The position numbers and the translations under genes were made by a program. Below are positions 45,337-54,875 of a stretch of 64,000 nt of DNA, in pieces. The notes beneath the pieces were generated by a model. The model made no database searches, was not told where the DNA came from, and saw nothing but the letters and a program-made list of their open reading frames with translations. Source of the DNA: Parapedobacter defluvii (GTDB lineage: Bacteria > Bacteroidota > Bacteroidia > Sphingobacteriales > Sphingobacteriaceae); contig NZ_BMIK01000002.1 of the NCBI RefSeq assembly GCF_014642075.1, positions 1 to 64,000 of the forward strand, written 5' to 3'. Each line of letters starts with the position of its first letter. Position 1 is the stretch's first letter.

Positions 45337-46119
45337 CTACAACCCATTGGCCCGTGCCGTGATTTCCGCAATATCTAGCACCTGCACCTCCTGTTCCTTT
45401 TCCTTGATCTTAATACCATCGCGTAGCATGGTCATGCAGAAGGGACAGGCGGCTGCAATGATTTCAGGCTGGGTATCCAGGGCTTCTTCGGTACGCTCGA
45501 TATTAATATCCTTGTTGCCTTTCTCCGGTTCTTTGAATAGCTGAGCACCTCCGGCACCACAGCATAGGCCATTGCTGCGGCAGCGTTTCATTTCCACCAA
45601 TTGGGCATCCAGGCTTTCCAATGCTTTCCGCGGTGCTTCATAAACTTCATTGCCCCGTCCTAAATAACAGGGATCGTGATAGGTAATGCGCCGCCCCTTG
45701 AAAGATTCGCCGCCCTCGGCCTTAAGCTTGCCTTCATCGATCAGTTGCTGGATCAGTTGCGTGTGGTGGATGACTTCATAATGACCACCCAGATCCGGAT
45801 ATTCGTTTTTCAGTGTATTGAAGCAATGCGGGCAGGCCGTTACGATTTTCTTTACTTCATAACCATCGAGAATCTGGATATTCATCATCGCCTGCATCTG
45901 GAAAAGAAACTCGTTACCGGCCCGTTTGGCGGGATCGCCTGTGCAGTTTTCCTCAGTACCGAGAATCGCATACTTGATACCCACGTGATGCAGGATTTTG
46001 CAGATATCGCGGGTAATGCGCTGTGCACGCTCGTCGAAACTACCTGCGCAACCTACCCAAAAAAGGATATCGGCTGTTTCGCCCTTGGCCATCAGTTCCG
46101 CCATAGTTGGTATCTTCAT
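45337..46119 (-). CDS. CCG-domain Fe-S oxidoreductase subunit (GlcF/LutA/HdrB-like)
   Basis: A 260-residue protein with two CCG (cysteine-rich) domains. Clusters are ILFWVGCAGSFDER, a middle ENCTGD and TACPHCFNTL, YHDPCYLGRGN, and the second RSNGLCCGAGG with AACPFCMTM. Such domains bind a noncubane or 4Fe-4S cluster and occur in glycolate oxidase, lactate utilisation and heterodisulfide-reductase-type complexes. It is the partner of the membrane Fe-S gene upstream on the same strand (46336-47646). It probably transfers electrons from an unidentified donor to the quinone or another carrier. Substrate not assigned. Confidence 0.85.
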   Translation of the reverse strand: MKIPTMAELMAKGETADILFWVGCAGSFDERAQRITRDICKILHHVGIKYAILGTEENCTGDPAKRAGNEFLFQMQAMMNIQILDGYEVKKIVTACPHCFNTLKNEYPDLGGHYEVIHHTQLIQQLIDEGKLKAEGGESFKGRRITYHDPCYLGRGNEVYEAPRKALESLDAQLVEMKRCRSNGLCCGAGGAQLFKEPEKGNKDINIERTEEALDTQPEIIAAACPFCMTMLRDGIKIKEKEQEVQVLDIAEITARANGL

Positions 46120-46138
46120 TCAATAACCCCTTTCTTAA

Positions 46139-46352
46139 TTGATAGTTGACAATTGATAATTGACAGTTCCATTATCCATTATCCATTATCAATTATCAAT
46201 TATCCATTATCAATTGTCCATTATCAATTATCCACTATCCATTATCCATTATCCACTATCCATTATCAATTGTCCATTGTCAATTATCCACTATCCATTG
46301 TCAATTATCCACTATCCATTATCAATTGTCCATTGTCAATTATCCATTGCCC
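46139..46352. repeat. 7-bp tandem repeat array with strand switch (about 30 units)
   Basis: Four reverse units (TTGATAG, TTGACAA, TTGATAA, TTGACAG; 46139-46166), a TTCC spacer, then 26 forward units of consensus ATTATCM (variants ATTGTCM, ACTATCC) from 46171 to 46352, in unbroken 7-bp phase. Because 7 is not a multiple of 3, all frames stay open and give false proteins. The 3' end of the neighbouring minus-strand Fe-S gene, including its stop codon (46336-46338), lies inside the array. Confidence 0.9.
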
Positions 46353-47646
46353 AATTGGCCCGGTCGGCCTGTGCGTATTTCCAGGGTGCACCGTTATTCT
46401 CCACATTGCCAAACATCGCATTGAGGCTAGTAGGGGCCTTCGATTCTTCCATAACCGCATAGCGCCGCAGTTCGACAATGATTTCCAGCGGATTGATGTT
46501 TACGGGGCAGGCTTCCACGCAGGCGTTGCAGGTCGTACATGCCCATATTTCTTCGCGGGTAATGTAACTGTCCAGCAACGATTTGCCGTCATCTTTAAAT
46601 TCCTTGTTCTTCCGGATGGCTGAGCCCACCTCCACCATCCGGTCGCGGGTATCCATCATGATTTTACGTGGGGAAAGCAGCTTGCCGGTGATATTCGCCG
46701 GACATACCGATGTACACCGTCCGCATTCCGTGCAGGTATACGCTTCCATCAGGTTTTTCCAGGTAAGGTCCTGTATGTCTTTCGCCCCGAAACGGATCGG
46801 CATATCCGCCGCTTCCGGCGTGTAGGAAGGATCCAGCATCGCCTTGACTTCATTGGTGACGCTATCCATGTTTGTGAACCGTCCTTTGGGATGCAGGTTT
46901 GAAAAATAGGTGTTGGGAAAAGCCAGCAAAATATGCAGGTGCTTGGAATAAGGGAGGTAATTGAGAAATGCCAATACGCCGGTGATATGGAACCACCAGC
47001 AAAAACGCTCAATCCCCATGAGTGAAGAAGTGCTGTCGGGCAGTAAAGGAAGCAACCAGCCACTTACCGGAAATGCACCTGCCTGTGTATAGTGGGGGGC
47101 ACCCAATAATTGCAGTTTATAATCGGCTGCATTCATCGTGAGAAAAGCAACCATTAACAGGATTTCGGCGGTGAGGATGAGATTGGCGTCGGTACGGGGC
47201 CACGCCGTCATCTCCGTGCCAAAAAAACGTCTGATACGGGCTAGGTTACGCCGGGCAAGGAAGATGATACAGCCCACTAGGACACTCAATGCCAACCATT
47301 CAAACGCACCGATTAAAAAGGAATAGAAAGCTCCCAAACCCGAAAAAGCCCGGTGGGTGCCAAACAGGCCGTCGATAACGATTTCGAGCATCTCTAGGTT
47401 GATGATGCAAAACCCCAGGTAGACGAATAAATGGAGCAATGCAGCGAAGGGGCGTTTGAACATTTTTTTTTGTCCGAATGCCACCAAAAGCATCGTTCGC
47501 AGGCGCCTACCCGGCTCGTCGGTACGGCGTTCGCTTCGGCCCAGCCGGATGTTTTGGATGATCTTCCGGGCATTGTATGCAGCCAATGCCACCGCAGTTA
47601 TGAATACAACCGCGAAAATCAATTGGCTTATTACCGATGGCGTCAT
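46336..47646 (-). CDS. Membrane-bound 4Fe-4S oxidoreductase subunit (HdrC/heme-like fusion)
   Basis: A 436-residue membrane protein. The first about 220 residues hold five to six hydrophobic segments of a NarI-like (cytochrome b) unit (VFITAVALAAYNARKI, FVYLGFCIINLEMLEIV, FHITGVLAFLNYLPYSKHLH with His). From about residue 300 two 4Fe-4S clusters follow: CTECGRCTSVCPANITG and CTTCNACVEACPVNINPLE. The last residues (ANWAMDN) are encoded by the heptamer repeat array, which seems to have extended or replaced the 3' end. It forms a pair with the CCG-domain protein downstream. Electron carrier role is inferred from the family. Confidence 0.87.
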   Translation of the reverse strand: MTPSVISQLIFAVVFITAVALAAYNARKIIQNIRLGRSERRTDEPGRRLRTMLLVAFGQKKMFKRPFAALLHLFVYLGFCIINLEMLEIVIDGLFGTHRAFSGLGAFYSFLIGAFEWLALSVLVGCIIFLARRNLARIRRFFGTEMTAWPRTDANLILTAEILLMVAFLTMNAADYKLQLLGAPHYTQAGAFPVSGWLLPLLPDSTSSLMGIERFCWWFHITGVLAFLNYLPYSKHLHILLAFPNTYFSNLHPKGRFTNMDSVTNEVKAMLDPSYTPEAADMPIRFGAKDIQDLTWKNLMEAYTCTECGRCTSVCPANITGKLLSPRKIMMDTRDRMVEVGSAIRKNKEFKDDGKSLLDSYITREEIWACTTCNACVEACPVNINPLEIIVELRRYAVMEESKAPTSLNAMFGNVENNGAPWKYAQADRANWAMDN

Positions 47647-47868
47647 GTTACGAAATTACGGAATTAAAAATGCTATGCAAGCATAATAAATTATTTAGAT
47701 GGATTTTAAAATCACCGCAGATTTAGCGTATATTCACACAATCTTTGTCGGATTTACACGTTAATTAATTAAGACAACGCGAAGGTGTATTGACGGCCAA
47801 TTTTGCCAAAACCAATAAACGCGCCTGAATTTGAAGGTCAATATCGCTTTTGAAAAAATATATTTTCC

Positions 47869-47876
47869 TATTTTTG
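47869..47876 (+). promoter_or_regulatory. Candidate promoter of the E1 gene
   Basis: A -7-type TATTTTTG box lies 19 bp before the E1 start, with a TTTG 16 bp upstream (47849-47852), slightly shorter than the usual spacing. The rest of the 249-bp gap shows nothing else clear. Confidence 0.4.
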
Positions 47877-47895
47877 GAGCCAACGTAATTTAATT

Positions 47896-50313
47896 ATGTC
47901 AGATACTCATATTAAACCAAGCGAGCAACCCATAGCTAAACTCAGTTTTGACGATTTTAAAGCAATTGTCATCGCGGATTACCGTGTAGCTGTGGAAAGC
48001 AGGTTCGTGAGTTTATTGGGGCGCAAAGAGGTGCTTACCGGGAAGGCCAAATTTGGGGTATTCGGAGACGGTAAGGAGTTAGCGCAAATTGCGATGGCCA
48101 AGGTGTTTCAGTTAGGTGATTGGCGATCAGGTTATTACCGCGATCAGACATTTATGTTTGCCGCCGGTATTTTTACGGTTTACCAGTTTTTTTCCCAGCT
48201 ATATGCGCATCCGGATGTGGAAGCTGATCCTTCATCGGCCGGAAGGCAGATGAACAGCCATTTTGCGACGCGGATGCTGACGCCGGAAGGAAGGTGGGTG
48301 GATCAGACCTTGATGAAGAACTCGGCGTCGGATATATCTACTACGGGAGGACAGATGCCACGGCTATTGGGCTTCGGATTGGCTTCCAAACTATACCGGA
48401 ACAATCCCGAACTGGCAGACCTGAACCAATTCTCTAACGGGGGAAATGAAGTGGCATTTGGTACGGTGGGCAATGCGTCTACCTCCGAAGGCGTATTTCT
48501 GGAGGCGGTAAATGCTGCCGGAGTGAGGCAGATTCCCACGGTTATTTCCGTTTGGGACGATGGATACGGCATTTCGGTGCCCAATGAAATACAGACCACC
48601 AAAGCTGATATTTCTGAAGTGCTCAAAGGTTTCCAGCGGGATGAAAATGGCGAGGGATTCGAGATATTTAAAGTAAAAGGGTGGGATTATCCCGGGCTTT
48701 GTGAAACCTATGAACAGGCTGCAAAAATTAGCCGCGAGCAGCATATCCCTGTGTTGATCCATGTGACGGAAATGACGCAGCCGCAGGGGCATTCGTCTTC
48801 TGGTTCGCATGAACGCTATAAATCGAAAGAACGACTGGCTTGGGAGAAGGAATTCGACTGTATCGCTAAAATGCGTGCTTGGATGATAGAATCAAGTATT
48901 GCAGACGAGCGTGAATTAGCTGAGATTGAGCGCGGTGTAAAAGACTACGTACGTACCGAACAGCGTAAGGCATGGTCAGATTATAACAGGGCACTGAAAA
49001 AGGACGTGGATGAAGCCATCACCCTGTTGGCCGCTATTCCGGATGAGACGGTGCAGGTGCTGTTCAACGAGTTGAAATCCATCTCCGAGCCATCCCTCAG
49101 GGAGGTGTACAGCACCGTAAGACGTGTCATCCGGCTTTTACGCAATGTGCAGAGCGAGGAAAAAAAGGCGTTGCTTTCGTGGTATGAACAGAAACAACAG
49201 GTAAACCGCGAACGTTATAATTCCCACCTCTTTACCGATACCGTCGAGTCGCCGAAGCATGTTCCCATGGTAGCGGCGGAATACACGGAAGAAAGTAAAA
49301 CAGTGGATGGTAGGGAGGTATTAAACGCATGTTTCGATGCCAATTTTGCCCGTGATCCCAAGCTGGTCGCTTTTGGTGAAGATGTGGGCAAGATCGGGGA
49401 TGTAAACCAAGGATTTGCCGGATTGCAAGCCAAGTACGGCGAGCAGCGTATTTTTGATACAGGTATCCGGGAGTCGGCCATCATCGGCCAGGGTATGGGC
49501 TTGGCGATGCGTGGTTTGCGCCCCATTGCCGAAATCCAGTATATTGATTACCTCGTATACGGGCTGACGGTGCTGACCGATGACCTGGCGAGCCTCAGTT
49601 ACCGCACAAAAGGAGGGCAAAAGGCGCCGCTGATCATCCGTACACGTGGCCACCGGCTGGAAGGAATCTGGCATTCCGGTTCGCCTATGAGCATGATCCT
49701 CGGCTCGATGCGGGGTATCCATGTCTGTGTGCCCCGCAACATGACCCAGGCAGCAGGTATGTATAATACCTTGCTGCGTTCGGACGAGCCGGCGCTCATA
49801 GTCGAATGCCTGAATGGCTACCGGCTCAAAGAGCGTATGCCGGTTAATGTAGGTGATTTTACCGTACCGTTGGGCAAGGCAGAAATCGTCCGGGAAGGGC
49901 GCGATGTGACGGTGGTTTCCTACGGTTCGACCTTACGGGTAGTGCAGGAAGCTTCTGTGGAATTGGAAAAATTGGGAATCTCCATTGAAATTGTGGACCC
50001 CCAGACGTTGCAGCCCTTTGATGAGGAACATCTTTGTGCCCAGTCTCTCGGCAAAACCAACAAATTGCTGGTTGTAGATGAAGATGTGCCCGGAGGCGCA
50101 TCCGCATTTATCCTGCAACAGATACTGGAAGCCCAGAACGGATACTATCACTTGGATGGTCAACCAAGGACACTGACTGCCAAGGCGCACCGGCCGCCTT
50201 ATGGTTCCGATGGAGACTATTTTTCCAAACCATCAGCCGATGATGTGATCGAAGCCGTTTATGCGCTCATGCACGAAGCCAATCCCAAAGATTATCCGGC
50301 ATTGTTCAGTTAA
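47896..50313 (+). CDS. Branched-chain 2-oxoacid dehydrogenase E1, fused alpha and beta subunits
   Basis: An 805-residue thiamine-diphosphate enzyme with E1 alpha and beta joined in one chain. The alpha part has [13 protein letters not shown], the ThDP-binding [18 protein letters not shown] and a [11 protein letters not shown] loop. The beta part begins near residue 475 ([20 protein letters not shown]), continues [34 protein letters not shown], and ends with the transketolase C-terminal domain ([20 protein letters not shown]). It decarboxylates branched-chain 2-oxoacids for acyl-CoA and branched fatty acid supply. No E2 or E3 gene is nearby. Pyruvate dehydrogenase activity is an alternative. 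It overlaps msrAB tail to tail by 4 bp. Confidence 0.88.
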   Translation: MSDTHIKPSEQPIAKLSFDDFKAIVIADYRVAVESRFVSLLGRKEVLTGKAKFGVFGDGKELAQIAMAKVFQLGDWRSGYYRDQTFMFAAGIFTVYQFFSQLYAHPDVEADPSSAGRQMNSHFATRMLTPEGRWVDQTLMKNSASDISTTGGQMPRLLGFGLASKLYRNNPELADLNQFSNGGNEVAFGTVGNASTSEGVFLEAVNAAGVRQIPTVISVWDDGYGISVPNEIQTTKADISEVLKGFQRDENGEGFEIFKVKGWDYPGLCETYEQAAKISREQHIPVLIHVTEMTQPQGHSSSGSHERYKSKERLAWEKEFDCIAKMRAWMIESSIADERELAEIERGVKDYVRTEQRKAWSDYNRALKKDVDEAITLLAAIPDETVQVLFNELKSISEPSLREVYSTVRRVIRLLRNVQSEEKKALLSWYEQKQQVNRERYNSHLFTDTVESPKHVPMVAAEYTEESKTVDGREVLNACFDANFARDPKLVAFGEDVGKIGDVNQGFAGLQAKYGEQRIFDTGIRESAIIGQGMGLAMRGLRPIAEIQYIDYLVYGLTVLTDDLASLSYRTKGGQKAPLIIRTRGHRLEGIWHSGSPMSMILGSMRGIHVCVPRNMTQAAGMYNTLLRSDEPALIVECLNGYRLKERMPVNVGDFTVPLGKAEIVREGRDVTVVSYGSTLRVVQEASVELEKLGISIEIVDPQTLQPFDEEHLCAQSLGKTNKLLVVDEDVPGGASAFILQQILEAQNGYYHLDGQPRTLTAKAHRPPYGSDGDYFSKPSADDVIEAVYALMHEANPKDYPALFS

Positions 50314-51446
50314 TGGCCCGATGAAGCTACCGCATCGCTGGGTTTCACCAGCGGCAGATACTTGGCATACCCTTCTTTTTCCATTTCTTCTTTCGGGATG
50401 AAACGGAGTGACGCGCTGTTGATGCAATAACGCAGCCCACCTTTATCTTTGGGCCCGTCGTTGAATACATGTCCCAGATGGGCATCACCCGTTTTGCTGC
50501 GTACCTCGGTGCGGCGCATGCCAAACGAATTGTCCTGTAATTCGGCGATCAGCGAATCGTCGATCGGTTTGGAAAAACTGGGCCATCCGCATCCTGATTC
50601 GAATTTATCAGTTGATACAAAGAGCGGCTCTCCGGTCGTGATGTCTACGTAGATACCTTCGCGGAATTCATCGTTATACTCGTTTTCGAATGGTCTCTCG
50701 GTCGCATTTTCCTGTGTCACGGCATATTGCTGTGGCGTGAGGGTTTTCCGTAGCGTCTCGGCATCGGGCTTTTTATAGGTTTGCGTGCTGCTGGTCTCCT
50801 TCTTTGAATTAGCTTTCCGCGCTAATTCGAACAGCGCCGGACTGATGTGGCAATAGCCGCCGGGATTTTTATCCAGGTAGTCCTGGTGATAATCTTCGGC
50901 GGTATAGAAATTTTTCAATGGGGTAACTTCCACCACAATCGGCTGGGCATACTGTTTGGCAACAGTTGCCACAGCTTGTTTGATCAATGGAAGCTGTTCT
51001 TCGGTGGTGTAATAGATACCCGTCCGGTATTGCGTACCCCGGTCGTTGCCCTGTTTGTTGAGGCTGGTGGGATCAATGGACTTGAAATACAGATCAAGCA
51101 GGAGGTTTAAATCAACAGATTCGGGATCATAGATTACCTTTACGGTTTCGGCAAACCCCGTGTTATCCTGCACTACTTGCTTATAGGTTGGATTTTCGGT
51201 ATGGCCATTGGCATAACCCACTTCCGTGGCGGTAACTCCCTGTATTTGTTTGAAGAAATGTTCCGTTCCCCAAAAGCAGCCTCCGGCGAAATAAATGGTG
51301 GCTGAACCTGCGGTTGTTTGCTCGTTATTCATGATGTTGTCTTTTTTGCTGGAATCTTTACTGCCGCTGATGACACGGTAAACGGCATTGCCCATGAATG
51401 CAAATCCGATCAGTAACACTGCCGATGTAATCAATATCTTTTTCAT
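50310..51446 (-). CDS. msrAB: Bifunctional methionine sulfoxide reductase MsrA-MsrB
   Basis: A 378-residue exported or membrane-anchored fusion. An N-terminal hydrophobic segment (residues 4-20) is followed by MsrA: the active-site [11 protein letters not shown] (Cys about residue 57) and [13 protein letters not shown]. MsrB starts near residue 230 ([18 protein letters not shown]), with the Zn/active-site features [25 protein letters not shown] and the catalytic Cys in [12 protein letters not shown]. Together they repair both S- and R-methionine sulfoxide in exported proteins. It stands alone as a minus-strand gene. Complete motifs make the call firm. Confidence 0.95.
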   Translation of the reverse strand: MKKILITSAVLLIGFAFMGNAVYRVISGSKDSSKKDNIMNNEQTTAGSATIYFAGGCFWGTEHFFKQIQGVTATEVGYANGHTENPTYKQVVQDNTGFAETVKVIYDPESVDLNLLLDLYFKSIDPTSLNKQGNDRGTQYRTGIYYTTEEQLPLIKQAVATVAKQYAQPIVVEVTPLKNFYTAEDYHQDYLDKNPGGYCHISPALFELARKANSKKETSSTQTYKKPDAETLRKTLTPQQYAVTQENATERPFENEYNDEFREGIYVDITTGEPLFVSTDKFESGCGWPSFSKPIDDSLIAELQDNSFGMRRTEVRSKTGDAHLGHVFNDGPKDKGGLRYCINSASLRFIPKEEMEKEGYAKYLPLVKPSDAVASSGH

Positions 51447-51525
51447 GGTTATTCCATATTAACCTATTGAATAACAAATTTACTAATTTTTTGATTTAGA
51501 TAGTGACGGCTTCACACGCTCACTG

Positions 51526-51570
51526 GCTGCATCGGTTGTAATATGACAGTGTCCTTACAACCGATGCAGC
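51526..51570 (-). terminator. Strong hairpin downstream of the ROK kinase gene
   Basis: GCTGCATCGGTTGTAA (51526-51541) and TTACAACCGATGCAGC (51555-51570) are perfect 16-bp arms around a 13-base loop. It follows the minus-strand operon ending at 51606. No T-run lies directly behind it on the minus strand, so termination is likely but not certain. Confidence 0.55.
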
Positions 51571-51605
51571 GGGAAAGGATGACGGTTTTTGATGTATGAA
51601 AGGGC

Positions 51606-52478
51606 TTACGATGCAAACAATGCCGCCGCTCCGATGAGTGCGGCATCCTCGCCTAGCTGGCTGATGCGGATGTCGAACCGTGCAAACTCTTCGGGGTTGA
51701 AACCACGGAAAATATCCCATGCCCGCGAAATATTCCCCCCGATGATGAACTTATCTGTTTTTTCTTTTTCGCTGAAAAATGCAAGGAATTGAAGCAAGTG
51801 GTGGCTATATTCAGCCAGGATGTCCGCTACGAACGCATGTTGGTCGCGCAATTGGAGAAGCTCACGCAGCCCGGTGACTTTTATGCCATACTGTGCCGTG
51901 CGGCGTACAAACCAGCGCGTAACGAGGTGCTCTTCCATGTTGCTGTCGAGGTACGGGGTTTTCCATAAATCAGCATCCACTGCATTGCTTCCTTTTTCCC
52001 AGATCGCGCTACCAAGGCCTGTCCCGAGGGTAATACCCAGTATTTTTGCATGGCCGTTGTGTTTTCCAGCGAAAACCTCGCCCTGAAGGAATGCCGCCGC
52101 ATCATTGATGAACCGGATGTTTGCGCCATCTATGCCTATACGTTCGGCAAGTTCATGCCGGATATCCATGCCATAGAGGTTGTCATATTTGTCTTGGTTC
52201 CGCATGAGGGAAATGCCATTTTCATAGTCAAACGGCCCCGGCATGGCGATACCGATTACAGGTGAAGAAATATCCGGATGGTTTGCAACTACTTCATTGA
52301 AAGGTGCAGCCCATGCGGATAAAATCGTTTTAGCATCGGCATGCGAATTAACCGGGTATCGTGTTGCTGACTCATTGATTATCTGCCAATTGCCGACATC
52401 TACTAGTGCAGCAGTTATGTGGGTGCCGCCGATGTCGGAGGCAATGACAAGCTGTTTATTTTGTTCTTGTTTGGTCAT
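51606..52478 (-). CDS. ROK-family sugar kinase, lacking the usual zinc motif
   Basis: A 290-residue ROK-type kinase. The phosphate loops are [14 protein letters not shown] (about residues 15-28) and [27 protein letters not shown] holds a substrate contact and [12 protein letters not shown] the catalytic Asp. The usual ROK zinc centre CxCGxxGC is absent; the corresponding stretch reads [15 protein letters not shown]. Substrate is likely glucose or a related hexose, but this cannot be fixed. It begins 22 bp inside the 3' end of aroC, so it is attached to the aromatic operon's transcript. The link between the two functions is not obvious. Confidence 0.82.
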   Translation of the reverse strand: MTKQEQNKQLVIASDIGGTHITAALVDVGNWQIINESATRYPVNSHADAKTILSAWAAPFNEVVANHPDISSPVIGIAMPGPFDYENGISLMRNQDKYDNLYGMDIRHELAERIGIDGANIRFINDAAAFLQGEVFAGKHNGHAKILGITLGTGLGSAIWEKGSNAVDADLWKTPYLDSNMEEHLVTRWFVRRTAQYGIKVTGLRELLQLRDQHAFVADILAEYSHHLLQFLAFFSEKEKTDKFIIGGNISRAWDIFRGFNPEEFARFDIRISQLGEDAALIGAAALFAS

Positions 52479-53565
52479 ATAGTTGGTTTTTTAGTAAATG
52501 ATCGGCAATAACCAATGCAGCCATAGCCTCTACGATAACAATAGCACGGGGTACTACGCAGGGGTCATGTCGGCCTTTTCCGGTGATTTCGGTGGTTTCG
52601 CCCGCTTCATTGATTGTTTGTTGAGCGCGCATGAGGGTAGCCACCGGTTTGAATGCCACACGGAATGTAATATCCATCCCGTTGGAAATCCCCCCCTGTA
52701 TGCCTCCCGAGAAATTGGTCAGTGTTTTCAGGTTTTTTGCGTCCCCTTCAGGATTGACAAATGCATCGTTGTGTTCAGATCCCTGCATTTCCGATCCTGC
52801 AAACCCCGATCCGTATTCAAATCCATGCACAGCATTGATGCTCATCATTGCCTTTGCCAGATCGGCATGCAATTTGTCAAATACGGGCTCACCCAAACCT
52901 ACCGGTACGTTTTGGATGACTACGCTGATGCGCCCACCTACCGTATCTCCGGCCTTACGGATGGCCTCGATAAATGTAATCATCTCGTTTGCGGTAGCCG
53001 GATCTGCACAGCGCACGATGTTGCTTTCGCGTAATGCGGTCAACTCGTCCACATCGTGTGTAGCCAGATTGGGGGCTTCAATTTTGCCAACACCGGATAC
53101 ATGGGCAAAAATGCGGATACCAAATGGCGAGAGAAAACTTTTGGCCACGGCCCCCGCAGCTACACGGGCGGCGGTTTCACGCGCAGATGAGCGGCCGCCA
53201 CCCCGGTAATCGCGGATGCCATACTTGATTTGGTAGGTATAGTCCGCATGCGAAGGCCGGTATTTATCGGCAATGTGGGAGTAGTCCTTGGAGCGTTGAT
53301 CTTCATTTGGGATGACCATCGCTAACGGTGTACCCGTGGATTTGCCCTCAAATACACCCGAAAGGATTTTGGCAGTATCACTTTCTTTCCGCTGTGTGGT
53401 AATCTTGGACTGGCCGGGACGGCGTTTGTCCAGCTCGGATTGGATGAACGTTTCGTCGATCGTAATATTGGGCGGGCAACCGTCAATGATCACACCGATT
53501 GCCTCACCGTGCGATTCGCCGAATGTCGTGATACGGAATACATCCCCAAATGAATTACCAGCCAT
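52456..53565 (-). CDS. aroC: Chorismate synthase
   Basis: A 369-residue chorismate synthase, which makes chorismate from EPSP using reduced flavin without net redox change. The N-terminal [25 protein letters not shown], and the signature [19 protein letters not shown] are present, along with GVGKIEAPN and [16 protein letters not shown]. It is complete. It lies 50 bp after aroA on the same strand, with a short 7-bp repeat in the gap. The ROK kinase gene overlaps its 3' end. Confidence 0.96.
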   Translation of the reverse strand: MAGNSFGDVFRITTFGESHGEAIGVIIDGCPPNITIDETFIQSELDKRRPGQSKITTQRKESDTAKILSGVFEGKSTGTPLAMVIPNEDQRSKDYSHIADKYRPSHADYTYQIKYGIRDYRGGGRSSARETAARVAAGAVAKSFLSPFGIRIFAHVSGVGKIEAPNLATHDVDELTALRESNIVRCADPATANEMITFIEAIRKAGDTVGGRISVVIQNVPVGLGEPVFDKLHADLAKAMMSINAVHGFEYGSGFAGSEMQGSEHNDAFVNPEGDAKNLKTLTNFSGGIQGGISNGMDITFRVAFKPVATLMRAQQTINEAGETTEITGKGRHDPCVVPRAIVIVEAMAALVIADHLLKNQLYDQTRTK

Positions 53566-53570
53566 TAGTT

Positions 53571-53605
53571 AGATATGAGATATGAGACATGAGATTTTAG
53601 ACTTC
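53571..53605. repeat. Short 7-bp tandem repeat between aroA and aroC
   Basis: Five successive 7-bp units AGATATG, AGATATG, AGACATG, AGATTTT, AGACTTC (53571-53605), the last two diverged. It fills most of the 50-bp gap between aroC and aroA. Confidence 0.6.
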
Positions 53606-53615
53606 CAATCGGCAG

Positions 53616-54875
53616 CTAAGTTATAACAAATCCGTGTTGTTTCAAATGTTTCCAGAAATCCGGATACGATTTTTCTACCACATGGGGCTCGTTGATCTGT
53701 ATACCGTCGAATGCCAAAGCAAGGGGCGCAAAGGCCATTGCCATACGATGGTCCTCGTACGTGTCAAAACTGAGGCGTTTGGGCTGCTGCAATTCTCCCG
53801 TTTTCAGATGATACACATCGCCCTCTTCGAGGAGCTTTACACCAAATTTACCGAGTTCATTCTGCAACGCTGCAATGCGGTCGGTTTCTTTGATTTTGAG
53901 CGTGTGCAATCCTGTAAAAGAGAGATCCCGGCGCAATGCGGCGGCACAGACAATGACGGTCTGGGCAAGATCCGGACATTCCTTGAAATCAAGCACATTG
54001 ATTTCGGTGGATGGAGAATCGGTTACTTTCCGGATAAGCAGGCCGCCATCGGTAAAAGAGGAGGCAACGCCAAAATGCGCCATGATATCCGCAATAGCCG
54101 CATCACCCTGCAGGCTCTGGCTTTTCAGGTTCGGCAAAAATAACTGAGCGTCCCTGCTCAAAGCTACCATGGCATACCAATAAGAGGCGGCACTCCAGTC
54201 AGGTTCAATGGTCAGCCGGCAATGTTGTGCCTTTTGTGGCGCGATGTAGATGGTATCATCCTGCCAACTGTGCTGAATCCCCGCATCGTGCAGCATATCG
54301 AGCGTCATGGTCAGATAAGGACGGGAGGTTAGTTCGCCGTCAATTTGCAGACGCAGTCCTTTCGGCAGGGTGGGGGCGATAAGGAGCAATGCCGACAGGT
54401 ATTGGCTGCTTACATTGCCTTTCACGGTAACCTTGTCCGTGGTCTGGGTAAACCCACCATTGATTGCTAACGGTGGATACCCGGCTTGTCCCTCAAACGC
54501 TATGTCGGCGCCCAATGCACGCAATGCATCTACCAGAATGCCGATCGGGCGTTGTTTCATCCGCTCACTTCCCGTAAGCAGGTAGCGGCCGGTGGCCGTG
54601 GTGAGGTAAGCGGTAAGGAAGCGCATGGCTGTTCCTGCCGGGCCTATATCGATGACCGTGGTTTCTTTTCCGCCGCGCACCGCTGCCACCGAGTTCAGCG
54701 CCTGTTTCAGCGTTTCGGTATCGGCTGCAGACGATAGGTTGGACACCTCCACCCGGTCGCCACCCCAGGCTTGGATAATCAGTGCCCGGTTACTTTCACT
54801 TTTGGACCCCGTTAGCTCAACGGTTCCCTGGAGGGATTTCGTTGGATGGGAAAGCCTGATCGCGTCACTTTCCAT
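53616..54875 (-). CDS. aroA: 3-phosphoshikimate 1-carboxyvinyltransferase (EPSP synthase)
   Basis: A 419-residue EPSP synthase, the sixth shikimate-pathway enzyme, joining shikimate-3-P and PEP. Landmarks are GSKSESNRALII near the N-terminus (Lys, Ser, Arg of the substrate site), GPAGTAMRFLTAYL, and SFDTYEDHRMAMAFAPLAL (the Asp-His-Arg PEP site). It is complete. Its ATG overlaps the stop of the DAHPS/CM gene (TGATG, 1 bp), showing tight coupling. The first conserved block reads GSKSESNRAL, as in bacterial class proteins. Confidence 0.95.
   Translation of the reverse strand: MESDAIRLSHPTKSLQGTVELTGSKSESNRALIIQAWGGDRVEVSNLSSAADTETLKQALNSVAAVRGGKETTVIDIGPAGTAMRFLTAYLTTATGRYLLTGSERMKQRPIGILVDALRALGADIAFEGQAGYPPLAINGGFTQTTDKVTVKGNVSSQYLSALLLIAPTLPKGLRLQIDGELTSRPYLTMTLDMLHDAGIQHSWQDDTIYIAPQKAQHCRLTIEPDWSAASYWYAMVALSRDAQLFLPNLKSQSLQGDAAIADIMAHFGVASSFTDGGLLIRKVTDSPSTEINVLDFKECPDLAQTVIVCAAALRRDLSFTGLHTLKIKETDRIAALQNELGKFGVKLLEEGDVYHLKTGELQQPKRLSFDTYEDHRMAMAFAPLALAFDGIQINEPHVVEKSYPDFWKHLKQHGFVIT

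Noticed and set aside
46139-46352. Heptamer arrays as CRISPR arrays
   Set aside because: Units are 7 bp and contiguous, with no spacers and no 25-40 bp direct repeats. No CRISPR array was seen anywhere in the window, although cas genes are present at the left end.
46153-46623. Open frames reading SIIHYPLSIINYPLS-type repeats on the plus strand
   Set aside because: They are produced by the 7-bp repeat array, which stays open in every frame, and run antisense into the Fe-S gene. No start signal or domain supports them.
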